Notes under the pieces: model-generated
Told to the model about the DNA's origin: nothing
The model's database searches: none
What the model saw: only the letters and a program-made list of their open reading frames with translations
Shown here: positions 6,518-14,801 of the stretch, piece by piece
How the letters are laid out: each line of letters begins with the position of its first letter
How positions within the stretch are numbered: position 1 is the stretch's first letter
Program-made: the position numbers and the translations under genes
Assembly: GCA_964605145.1 (NCBI GenBank)
Contig: CAZSBG010000066.1
Coordinates: 1-34,516, forward strand
Reading direction: 5' to 3'
DNA length: 34,516 bases
DNA from: CAZSBG01 sp964605145
GTDB taxonomy: Bacteria > Zhuqueibacterota > Zhuqueibacteria > Thermofontimicrobiales > Thermofontimicrobiaceae

Positions 6518-7817
6518 AAAATGTGTTATTTTTTATAAGGTTCTTAAATTTATTACTATATTTAAATGGTATTTCGGAATCTAGTTCAACAAAACCATGT
6601 TTTAAAAGGTGAGCATTAATAAATGTCTTATTCTTCATGTAAACATAAGCTAAAAGTTGATTATTATCATCATATTTAATTTCACCGTATTTTAGATATA
6701 TTTGCCGTTTCAAAATTTTATTATTAAGGAAATTAATTGCTTCCTTAATTTTTTTATCATTTGGTTTAACACCAATTAAGCGTATAGTAAGATCATTCGA
6801 TAATTTAATTAAATTTGGTGATATGATTTCCTTCACGATATAATAGTTTTCTCGTTTTGTCCCATTTTTATTATCTTGCACACTGATTTTAGAACCGAAC
6901 TTGAGTTTATTGGGATCAATCTTTTTATCAAATTTTACTGGATCAGAGAAAATATATTTCGATTTTTCAATTTCATTATTCCAGTTAATATTGTTCAGTT
7001 GTTGCTCAATTATTTCAAAATCCATGAAGAGCGCATTTTTATTTATCTCTAGTTTTTCTTTAATCGAAGGTAAAAATGCTTTGTTGATTTCATATCCAAT
7101 TGAATTACGATTTGATATAGAAGCTGCCAGGGATGTTGTTCCGCTTCCCAAGAATGGATCAAGAACTGTTTCACCAACAAAAGTAAACATTTCAATTGCT
7201 CTTTTTGGCAATTCAACAGGAAACATTGCAATATGATTATCTTGTCTTGCTCCGTTAAAATACCAATGTCCAGAAAAATATTCTTTCCATTTATCTTTTG
7301 AGATTTTAGATTGTTCTTTTACAGTTTTGTCGAAAGGGGGCGTTTTACCAGGTTTCTTAAATATCAATATGAATTCATAATCAATTTCAACAATACCATT
7401 TCTAGGAAATGGGTATGAACCCATAATAGTCGCTCCACCAGTTGTATTCATGGTTGTACGTTTTTGCCATATTATCGCTCCCATATAATCAAATCCAATT
7501 GACTCACAATATTTAATTATTTCAGCTCTTATGGGAATTACTTTATATCTTCCATAGTACACAGCTCGTGCAAATTGATCGCCAATATTAATGAGCATTC
7601 GACAGCCTGGATTAAGTACTCGATAACATTCTCCCCAAACTAAATTTAAATTATTTATGTAACTTTCATATGAATCATTAAAACCGATTTGATCTTTTGT
7701 GCCATAGTCCTTTAATTGCCAATAAGGGGGCGAAGTTACAACCAAATGGACAGATGAATCTTTGACATCATCCATTTTTCTAGAATCACCAATTATGCAC
7801 TTATGATTAGTTTTCAT
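6501..7817 (-). CDS. SPPY-type DNA methyltransferase fused to an SNase-like domain
   Basis: The 438-residue protein has two parts. Residues 1-260 are a beta-class amino-methyltransferase: motif IV TSPPYW at 28-33 precedes the SAM-binding DPFLGSGTT at 220-228. SPPY usually marks N4-cytosine methylation. Residues about 325-432 resemble a staphylococcal-nuclease/Tudor-SN fold (LTIRLIGV, KEAINFLN, LLAYVYMKN, NAHLLKHGFVE). The Arg of the first strand is kept (R346), but the second catalytic Arg, expected just before LAYVY, reads Gln, and the Glu after 'GV' is not in its usual place. The domain may therefore bind rather than cut. With the overlapping MjaI-like endonuclease it forms a restriction-modification pair that probably protects CTAG. 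Six Trp codons are all TGG. Confidence 0.85.
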   Translation of the reverse strand: MKTNHKCIIGDSRKMDDVKDSSVHLVVTSPPYWQLKDYGTKDQIGFNDSYESYINNLNLVWGECYRVLNPGCRMLINIGDQFARAVYYGRYKVIPIRAEIIKYCESIGFDYMGAIIWQKRTTMNTTGGATIMGSYPFPRNGIVEIDYEFILIFKKPGKTPPFDKTVKEQSKISKDKWKEYFSGHWYFNGARQDNHIAMFPVELPKRAIEMFTFVGETVLDPFLGSGTTSLAASISNRNSIGYEINKAFLPSIKEKLEINKNALFMDFEIIEQQLNNINWNNEIEKSKYIFSDPVKFDKKIDPNKLKFGSKISVQDNKNGTKRENYYIVKEIISPNLIKLSNDLTIRLIGVKPNDKKIKEAINFLNNKILKRQIYLKYGEIKYDDNNQLLAYVYMKNKTFINAHLLKHGFVELDSEIPFKYSNKFKNLIKNNTFYEKTI

Positions 7818-7858
7818 AAAAATACGTTCCGTTAAAGTACTAAAATTTGATAGGTTGT

Positions 7859-7884
7859 TTATTAAAATTTAGCAATTTTAATAA
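7859..7884. promoter_or_regulatory. Perfect 11-bp palindrome over the likely RM promoter
   Basis: TTATTAAAATT (7859-7869) and AATTTTAATAA (7874-7884) are perfectly complementary around the 4-base centre TAGC. The palindrome lies 42-67 bp upstream of the methyltransferase ATG and covers the proposed -10 box at 7866-7871. It could be an operator that times expression of the restriction-modification genes, or a leader hairpin. No controller-protein gene was found nearby. Confidence 0.55.
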
Positions 7885-7894
7885 TTTTATGCAA
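7866..7894 (-). promoter_or_regulatory. Candidate promoter for the restriction-modification genes
   Basis: On the minus strand TTGCAT (7894-7889) is followed after exactly 17 bases by TAAATT (7871-7866). This is a fair sigma-70-like pair about 50 bp upstream of the methyltransferase start. The region is AT-rich, so a chance match is possible. Confidence 0.4.
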
Positions 7895-8037
7895 CTAAAA
7901 TAATTTATTATTAGCTTGTGTTTTTTGGAAGGACGCTGAAGATTTTGGCTCATAATAATCATGTTTTAAAAAAACTTATAGTACCGAGAGTGCTATTATT
8001 CAAAACTTATCTTTCAGTTGCCTTGATATTTCGCTGG

Positions 8038-10215
8038 TTAATGATTTGGAATTTGATAGAAATATTTTTTGTAATATCTTAATCTTTTTTTAAACAATTT
8101 TTCTAAGTATTCAATTTTTATATCACGATAATCATAAATATATTTATTATTATTTTCTCCTCTTTGGATTCTTCCGATATATTGAGTTAATTTACCTGAA
8201 AATGAAAATGGATATGCTAAGAACAAACAATCTAAGCTATCAAAATCTGCGCCTTCACCAATTAACTGCCCGGTTGCTAATAATATTTGAAAATTTCCTG
8301 ATTTGATTTGTTTAATTGTGATTTTTCGCTGAGATTCTGTAAAATCACCAGTCAACATTGTCGTTTCATATTCTTTTTTGAGGTAATAATTCAAGACATC
8401 GACATGTTCTTTTCGTTCTGTTAAAACTAAACATTTCAATTTTTTATCAACGCAACTTTTAATATCTTCTACGATTTTTCTGTTTCTATTTGTATCAAAT
8501 ACTATTATCTTGGATAAAATTTGTAATTTATCCGTCATAATTTTGAAAGGAATAAAGATATCTGTATCACGAATAATGATTTCATGCTTTACATCATTGC
8601 ATCCTGATATTCCTTTATGTTTAATGATTGATTTATTATAGTCATTTGAAATAGTATGTAAAATATTACCAAGATATATAAAAATCAATTTAACATCATT
8701 GTTTTTTCTTTCTGGGGTCGCAGTTAATCCATATAAATAGTATGTTGAAAATTGAGTAATAACACTACGAAACATTCGAGCTGGCATATGATGGCATTCA
8801 TCCACAATTAACATCCCAAAATTACTTTGAAACTCATGTAAGTCCTTTAATCGATTCAAAGTTTGGACCATGGCGATTGTTATTTTTTTACCTATAACTT
8901 TCTTTCCTCCTCCATATTGTCCAATTTCTCTTTTTGGAATAGATAAAAAATTCTCAATTCTCTCCAACCACTGATTGAAAATTTGTTTTTTATGCACTAA
9001 TATTAAAGTTGGTTGTTTAATTCTATTTATTAATTCGATTCCTATTATTGTTTTTCCTGAGCCAGGAGGAGCAACTAAAATTCCATCATTTGATAATAAT
9101 AAACTATCTATTGCCTTCTTTTGGTAGTTATAGAGAGTGACTGTAGATTCAATTTTTATCGGGTCTAAGCAATTTCGTTTGTCCTCGATATTATACTTAA
9201 TTTTATTTTCCTTTAAAAAATTACTGAGTTGCTTTAAAAAACCACGTGGAATAGCAATAAAATCCTCATGTATTCGAATCAGTTTAAAATACTTTTCTAC
9301 AGTATGAACACTTAACCCAAGTTTCTTTTTAAGAAAATATTCTGAATTTACAAAGTTTAAATTATCTCTCAAATAGTTAATCAAAATTTTTGGTAAATTG
9401 GATTTGTTCAAATATAACTGATCTTTCAATATGATTTGTAATTTTTTTTGATATTTATTCTCATCGAATTGTTTTTCTTGAACTAAAGTTATATACAATT
9501 TGTCTAATTTATCAAGCTTTATCTTTTCAATTTGTTTTAAAAATTCCCATTGGTTTGTATATGGAACAGGTTTTAAATCGTAATTAAGAAATACTGAATT
9601 ACCATTTATTACAGCCTTCGCTTGAAGAGGAAGCGCTATTAAATTACCAAAACCTTTATCATTTAAGAAATCTTGATTGGGAAAAAGTCTATCAAAGCTA
9701 TCATCTTTTTCAAATTGATCAATTATTCCAGCTTCTTTAAGTATTGAAAATAAAATTCTTCTGCTTTTATAAGAAGGATATTTATCTGCAAAAAACAATC
9801 AAACATGCGCCCCATTTCCAGATCTTGATCTTTCTAAATACGCTGGTAAATTATATGTATCACATTTTTGAATAAAATTTAGTGAGTCATGCATCCAATT
9901 TTTTCCATCAAAATCTGCTACAACAAGGTACGAAGAATTATCAGTAAGTAAAGGGTATATCCCAAGAATTTTTAAACCTCTTAAATGTTGTTCCAGAAAA
10001 TAATCGCTCAAAGGGATATATTTCGCATTTTTGCAATCTTTACATTTCCCTCTGTTCAACTTAAGGCATAAAGTATTTTTCCATTCATTAGAACAAACAG
10101 GACTAAAACCACTTTTTGATTTATCAGATTTCTCCCAACGAATAGCAAAAACATCATTTCTACCTTGGAAAAGATTTCTATAGATTTCAATTTTTTTTTT
10201 TGATAATTTTTGCAT
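8038..10215 (-). pseudogene. TOTE-type primase-helicase interrupted by one in-frame TGA
   Basis: One frame runs from ATG 10215 to TAA 8038 (725 codons) with a single TGA at 9799-9801. Residues 1-138 are the first half of an archaeo-eukaryotic primase of the TOTE conflict-system type: DVFAIRWE, four Cys (41, 50, 58, 61) likely binding zinc, the catalytic DFD at 101-103 and SGNGAHV at 132-138. After the TGA the frame continues LFFADKYPS and FDRLFPNQD...GFGNLIALPLQ, the second half of the same domain. A superfamily 2 helicase follows, with Walker A PPGSGKT at about 383-389, DECHH at 472-476, GLTATPER and QYIGRIQRG. Family members normally read 'GAHVW-FF', so the TGA stands for the conserved Trp. 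No C-terminal nuclease is seen. Such proteins are thought to act against invading DNA. As sequenced the product would be truncated within the primase. Confidence 0.8.
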
Positions 10216-10263
10216 GTTTTTTGTTAAGTTTTTAAACTATTTACAATCGGAAATTGACTATTT

Positions 10264-10287
10264 AAACTGCAAACAAATTTGCTGTTT
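10264..10287. promoter_or_regulatory. Palindrome upstream of the primase-helicase gene
   Basis: AAACTGCAAA and TTTGCTGTTT pair over 10 bp with one mismatch around a CAAA centre, about 50 bp upstream of the primase-helicase ATG. This is a plausible repressor site for that gene. Confidence 0.4.
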
Positions 10288-10673
10288 GAATTTTGAACCT
10301 GATTTGCTCGGATAAAACATTCTGAAATTAGTAATAGCAGCTGATATGCGTGCGGGCATTTACAGCTCCCTTTTTATTGTCCCTGAATAAAAATATTCGG
10401 GAAAAATGTCAGTCACATGTAAATTCCATTTCAAATAATATACAATAATCTCTTTACGTTGTCAAGAATATTTTTGCGGATAATTCAATAAAAATAAAGC
10501 ATTCAAGCGTTGGATGCAATACCGAGGAGATCTAGGAGGAAAACCTTGCGGATAAATATGAAACGAATAAATATTCTTATCGTAATTTAAACCTTGGTTT
10601 CTTTTTATCGTTTGAAATCATTTTTTCGTGTGCGATGCCCTTTCATTTGTTGTTCATTTCATATTATTATTCC

Positions 10674-10702
10674 TTGACTATTTATACCTTCTTAATTATA
10701 TT
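10674..10702 (+). promoter_or_regulatory. Sigma-70-like promoter of the M1 peptidase gene
   Basis: TTGACT (10674-10679) and TATATT (10697-10702) are separated by exactly 17 bases. A strong ribosome binding site, GGAGG at about 10721-10725, precedes ATG 10733, giving a very short leader of roughly 25 bases. No other start competes. Confidence 0.55.
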
Positions 10703-10732
10703 CTTTTATAATTCCAACATGGAGGGAAAAAA

Positions 10733-13723
10733 ATGAACTGTTTTGTCAATCCTCTTTTATTGTTTGTTTTTCTGCTTTCACTTTCTTCTTTCTCAATCGC
10801 TGATGAAAACTACTGGCAGCAATATGTGCATTGCGATTTCAAGGTAAGGCTGGATGTGGAGAGTCACTCACTCAGCGGGGATGCGGTGATCACCTATCAA
10901 AACAACTCGCCGGATACGCTGGATCGGATTTATATGCATCTGTACCCCAACGCGTTCAAAAACGAAAATTCCACCATGGCGCAGGAGGCGAAACGGCGCT
11001 ACTATCCCGGTTCCATCACGCCGGAGAATAACGGGTACATCGATATTCTGGAATTTCGGATCACGCGCAAAAATTCGGACATCGATGCCTCGGAAGCGCC
11101 GGTTGTTGCATATCGCGTGGACGATACGATTCTGGAATCCATGCTGCCGGAACCACTGCCCCCGGGCGGGGAGTTGCAGCTCTACATCAAATTTTATGAG
11201 AAGATTTCTTCACTGGTGCGCCGCGGTGGCTGGCGCGGGAATCAATACGACCTTTCCCAGTGGTACCCCAAGCTGGTGGTGTACGACCAGAACGGCTGGC
11301 ACCCGGACAAGTATCACGCGTCCGGGGAATTTTACGGCGAATTCGGCACGTTCGATGTGGAAATCACCCTGCCGTATAATTACATCGTTGGCGCGACCGG
11401 CGTGCCGGTTGAAGGCGATCCCGGCTGGTCGTGGGTCCAGGTGGATACCAGTCTCTCGGACGAGGAATGGGAAAAAGTCTACGAGGCTCAGATAGATTCA
11501 ATCGATGCGCGGGGCGAGGAAGGCGATGAACGAACCGTCAAGTTTCACGCTGAAAAGGTTCACGATTTTGCCTGGCTGGCCAGTTCTGATTTTCTCTATG
11601 AGCGCGGCGAGTGGAATGGCATTCCGGTGCATGTGCTGTATCGCTCTTACGCCAAACATGACTGGACCAAAGTGGTCGCGCATCGCGGCGAGAAGGTGCT
11701 GAAGTGGCTGTCCGAAAAATACGGCATGTACCCGTATCCCCAGTTGAGCATCACGCACGGCCTGCTTGGCGGCGGCATGGAATATCCCATGATCGTGATG
11801 AACTCCGGTCCGTGGGAGGGACTGATTTCGCACGAAGTGGGGCACATTTATTTTTACGGGCTTTTTGCGAGCGATGAATTGGCCGAAGCCTGGATGGACG
11901 AGGGCGGGACATCGTATCAGGAGTACTGGTACCAGGTGACCAATTACGGTCCCTACGGCTATGAAGCGGATAACCGTGAGCGTTCCTGGATGGAAAAATT
12001 GCGTCCCCGTCTCACCCGAAAAGAACGGGAAGCGTCGCGACTGGTTGATTACGTGACCAGCGGGTACAACGAACCCATTTCCATGCCGGCGCACGAGTTC
12101 AAAGGCGGATACGGGATCAATGCGTATTCCAAAGGCGCAGCGTTCTATGCCATGCTGCATTACATTGTCGGCGACAGTCTCTGGGACGAAATCAACCACG
12201 CCTATTTCGATCGATGGGCATTCAAGCATGTGAACGAGGAACGGTTCCGAAAAGTCTGCGAAGATGTGAGCGGCATGGATTTGAAATGGTATTTCGACCA
12301 GTGGCTGTACAATACGGTGAATATCGATTATGCGCTGGGTGACATCTCCAAATCCAGGCAGGGAGATGGTCGCTGGCGCACCGAGGTGGGAATCAAGCGT
12401 AAAGATAAAGGCATAATGCCGGTGGATGTGCAGTTGACAACAGCGGCAGGAGATACTCTCCTGAAGAGATGGGATGGCAAAGCAGAATCCGGCACGGTAA
12501 CGTTTTTGACGTCCGCGAAACCGGGAAAAGTTGTGCTGGATCCGGGAGATGATGTGATGGACAGGAACCGGCTCAATAACGGCGACTGGAAATTTCAGTT
12601 TTTACCGGATCTGCCAACGTTGTGGGGCTATTCACCGAGAAATGTGTATCTCGTGAAATACATCCCCAAATTCTGGTACAATGACGTGGATGGACCCTGG
12701 CTCGGATTGCGCTTTCGCGGCGATTACATGGGCAAATTCAATCGGGCTGAATTGGGTCTGACGTATGGTCTGCGCTCCAATTATATCGGCTACAATTTTT
12801 CGTACGGCCATCCGCTGATTCCCGGCAGTGATAAATTACAAATGAATATTTCCGGGGTGAATAGGGAAGGGCGCGTTGTGGGCGAGCTGGGATTCACCTA
12901 TCGAACCAGCCCGGAGCAGTATCAACCCCCGTTTCATCGGTTCAAATTTGCATTCAATGCAGCACAACTATTGAAAGATGAAGAAGATTACGCGGTTCGA
13001 AAAATTCGCGCTGCCGGGGAAACCGTCAAAATTCAGGAGTGGCAACGAGGCCGGGTCAATAAAATTATCGGAAGCTATGGGGTGAATTTGCGCGGCCGGT
13101 CGTGGTACTCCAATTTTGGCGTTGATGTGGAATCCTCCCAGGGTATTTTCGGCAGTGAGTTTGATTATTTAAAATTTTACGGTGAAACGGATTTCACTTA
13201 TGGGAGAGGGTTGAATAACTTTTCCTGCCGGATGTTCGGCGGCACCTTTTCCGGGGATGATCCGCCGGTTCAGGAATTATTCTTCACGGATGGCGCCAAT
13301 CCGCGGGAACGATTTCAACAATATTACGTGCGAAGCGTGGCTGCGCTTCCGCCAGAATTGAATTACCATTTTCCCGGGGGCGGAAATTTGCGAGGCTACA
13401 TCGACCAGCCCATGGGAACGGAAAAAATTGCCGCGGCCAATGCCGAAATCTCTTCCGGCATCCTGATGCCCCTGGCGAGAAAGATTATGCCGCGCCGGTG
13501 GAATGTTCAGTTAACTGCGTTTTACGATGTCGCCCATGTCCGGAATTTCGACGACACCTCCAGCGATCTGATGGACGCCGGAGTGGGATTGAAGCTGAAC
13601 GCCCGCGTGTTTTACCAGCGATTCACGCTTCGGTTCGATTTCCCGTTCTGGGTGAACGAGCCGCTGCCGGGTGAAAAGGAAACCAAGTTTCGCTGGGTGT
13701 TCAGTCTGCAAAATGCGATTTAG
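10733..13723 (+). CDS. Secreted M1-family metallopeptidase with barrel-like C-terminus
   Basis: The 996-residue protein begins with a cleavable signal peptide of about 23 residues. The N-terminal beta domain is followed by an M1 catalytic domain: GGGMEYP at 346-352 stands for the GxMEN exopeptidase loop, the zinc site is HEVGH (His367, Glu368, His371), and the third ligand is Glu390 in EAWMDEGG, exactly the H-E-x-x-H-x18-E spacing. The region after about residue 640 is rich in alternating aromatic strands (AELGLTYGLRSNYIGYNFSY, FRWVFSLQ at the end) and looks like an outer-membrane barrel or surface-antigen-like domain rather than the helical C-terminus of PepN. It probably degrades peptides at the cell surface. 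The gene has its own promoter and GGAGG site and is GC-richer than the island to its left. Confidence 0.85.
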   Translation: MNCFVNPLLLFVFLLSLSSFSIADENYWQQYVHCDFKVRLDVESHSLSGDAVITYQNNSPDTLDRIYMHLYPNAFKNENSTMAQEAKRRYYPGSITPENNGYIDILEFRITRKNSDIDASEAPVVAYRVDDTILESMLPEPLPPGGELQLYIKFYEKISSLVRRGGWRGNQYDLSQWYPKLVVYDQNGWHPDKYHASGEFYGEFGTFDVEITLPYNYIVGATGVPVEGDPGWSWVQVDTSLSDEEWEKVYEAQIDSIDARGEEGDERTVKFHAEKVHDFAWLASSDFLYERGEWNGIPVHVLYRSYAKHDWTKVVAHRGEKVLKWLSEKYGMYPYPQLSITHGLLGGGMEYPMIVMNSGPWEGLISHEVGHIYFYGLFASDELAEAWMDEGGTSYQEYWYQVTNYGPYGYEADNRERSWMEKLRPRLTRKEREASRLVDYVTSGYNEPISMPAHEFKGGYGINAYSKGAAFYAMLHYIVGDSLWDEINHAYFDRWAFKHVNEERFRKVCEDVSGMDLKWYFDQWLYNTVNIDYALGDISKSRQGDGRWRTEVGIKRKDKGIMPVDVQLTTAAGDTLLKRWDGKAESGTVTFLTSAKPGKVVLDPGDDVMDRNRLNNGDWKFQFLPDLPTLWGYSPRNVYLVKYIPKFWYNDVDGPWLGLRFRGDYMGKFNRAELGLTYGLRSNYIGYNFSYGHPLIPGSDKLQMNISGVNREGRVVGELGFTYRTSPEQYQPPFHRFKFAFNAAQLLKDEEDYAVRKIRAAGETVKIQEWQRGRVNKIIGSYGVNLRGRSWYSNFGVDVESSQGIFGSEFDYLKFYGETDFTYGRGLNNFSCRMFGGTFSGDDPPVQELFFTDGANPRERFQQYYVRSVAALPPELNYHFPGGGNLRGYIDQPMGTEKIAAANAEISSGILMPLARKIMPRRWNVQLTAFYDVAHVRNFDDTSSDLMDAGVGLKLNARVFYQRFTLRFDFPFWVNEPLPGEKETKFRWVFSLQNAI

Positions 13724-14148
13724 GAGCAGGTGTTAGGGAATAGGTGTTCGTACCTTAAGAATAATATTCTGAACATTATTGGCAGAAAATCATAAAAAAA
13801 CAAAATTCAATGCGCGAGAAAACGCACAAGCCTTTCGCTGATGCCAAATAAATTCTAAATTCAAAATATCAACTCTCAAACTTTATTCGAAAATGTATAA
13901 CCGAACAACGCTGTCCGAGTTCGTTTTTTTTGGAATTTGGTTTTGTAATTTGCTTGTTGATTTTTGAAAATTCCGGTTTATCCGGCTTAGGTTATAGATA
14001 TTTTTCAATGGGCGATATTCGTTCTTCGATTTTCGCAGAGTAAAAATAAAGTTGAATTTGCAGATTTACACAGGAATTGAATCCCCCTTTCGAAGGGGCG
14101 ATGTTTAAAAGTGATACCAAAAATAAAAATAATCCCAAAGGCCAACGC
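13724..14148. other. Intergenic region filled largely by the dispersed repeat
   Basis: Apart from repeat copy B (13751-13995) the gap holds about 150 bp leading into the sorting-domain gene remnant. No promoter or terminator was convincing. Confidence 0.5.
13751..13995 (+). repeat. Dispersed intergenic repeat, copy B
   Basis: This matches copy A (3169-3377) from TACCTTAA at the left end to AGGTTAT at the right end, in the same orientation. It differs by scattered substitutions and about 30 extra bases (TTTGTAATTTGCTTGTTG region) near the right end. It begins 27 bp after the M1 peptidase stop codon. Confidence 0.8.
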
Positions 14149-14756
14149 ATGAAAACTAAATCAGCAATTCTCTTCCTCATCCTTTTTATTCCATCAATCT
14201 TTTTTGCCGGGGAAGTGCCCATTGAACAGGCAAAATCCATCGCGCAGAAAGTCTATTTTGAAAAACAAAGCCGAACCTCAGAACTGGCAGTTGAGTCGAT
14301 TGTGGTTACGGATGATTTGACGATTACCGGGGAGAGGGGCCCGCTGATGTGTCGTTGTTTTCGGCTGAGCATTTCAAGAGTGAATATCTCTTTGTCCATG
14401 TCACGGATGACAGCGGCGCTTCCGCTGCTGATTCGATGAAAATTATAATGGAGGATGTTACGGCTGTGGCTATGACCGATCGTCAGATTCCACAAAATTT
14501 TGAATTCCATGGGAACTATCCCAATCCATTGAATTCGGCGACGCATTTTCGCTTTGCACCTCTGAAACAAGGCCGCGTGAAGCTTGAAATTTTCAATGCC
14601 ATCGGTCAGAAGGTGGTCACGGTTTTGGATGAAATCAGGCAAAGTGGAATTCATGAAGTGGAGTTCAATGCCGGCAATTTGCCCAGCGGGTTGTATTTGG
14701 CGCGTTTTCAGGCTGGACAATTATCTGATGTAAGGAAATTTTTGTTGATGAAATAA
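14149..14756 (+). pseudogene. Remnant of a T9SS-exported, C10-peptidase-like protein
   Basis: The 5' part (from ATG 14149) encodes a signal peptide, MKTKSAILFLILFIPSIFFAG, shortened here to its core ILFLILFIPSIFFAG, and then VPIEQAKSIAQKVYFEK, like the propeptide of streptopain-type C10 peptidases. After about 14330 the sense moves to another frame. That frame reads a cadherin/PKD-like tail (VTDDSGASAADSMKI) and a complete type IX secretion sorting domain (FHGNYPNPLNSATHF, GQKVVTVL, LPSGLYLARFQ), ending in TAA at 14756. The catalytic middle is absent. An internal deletion that also shifted the frame explains this best. The intact ancestor would have been a secreted surface protease. Confidence 0.7.
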
Positions 14757-14801
14757 AGCGACTAACCAGGAAAATGATTTCTATGAAATAAAACGGGGAC
14801 C

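Larger units (their letters stand above)
10216..10732. other. Intergenic region between the island and the M1 peptidase gene
   Basis: These 517 bp hold a palindrome (10264-10287), a hairpin-like CCCTGAATA/TATTCGGG at 10381-10401, and a strong AGGAGG (10534-10539) that leads only into a 14-codon frame ending MKRINILIVI. The promoter of the downstream gene lies at 10674-10702. Nothing else coding was recognised. Confidence 0.5.

Noticed and set aside
10381..10401. Terminator hairpin CCCTGAATA/TATTCGGG
   Set aside because: The stem has a bulge and neither strand has a T-run following it; no gene on either strand ends here.
11498..12229. A 243-codon open frame on the minus strand inside the M1 peptidase gene
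   Set aside because: It is antisense to the catalytic domain, has no recognisable motif, and is explained by codon bias of the real gene on the other strand.
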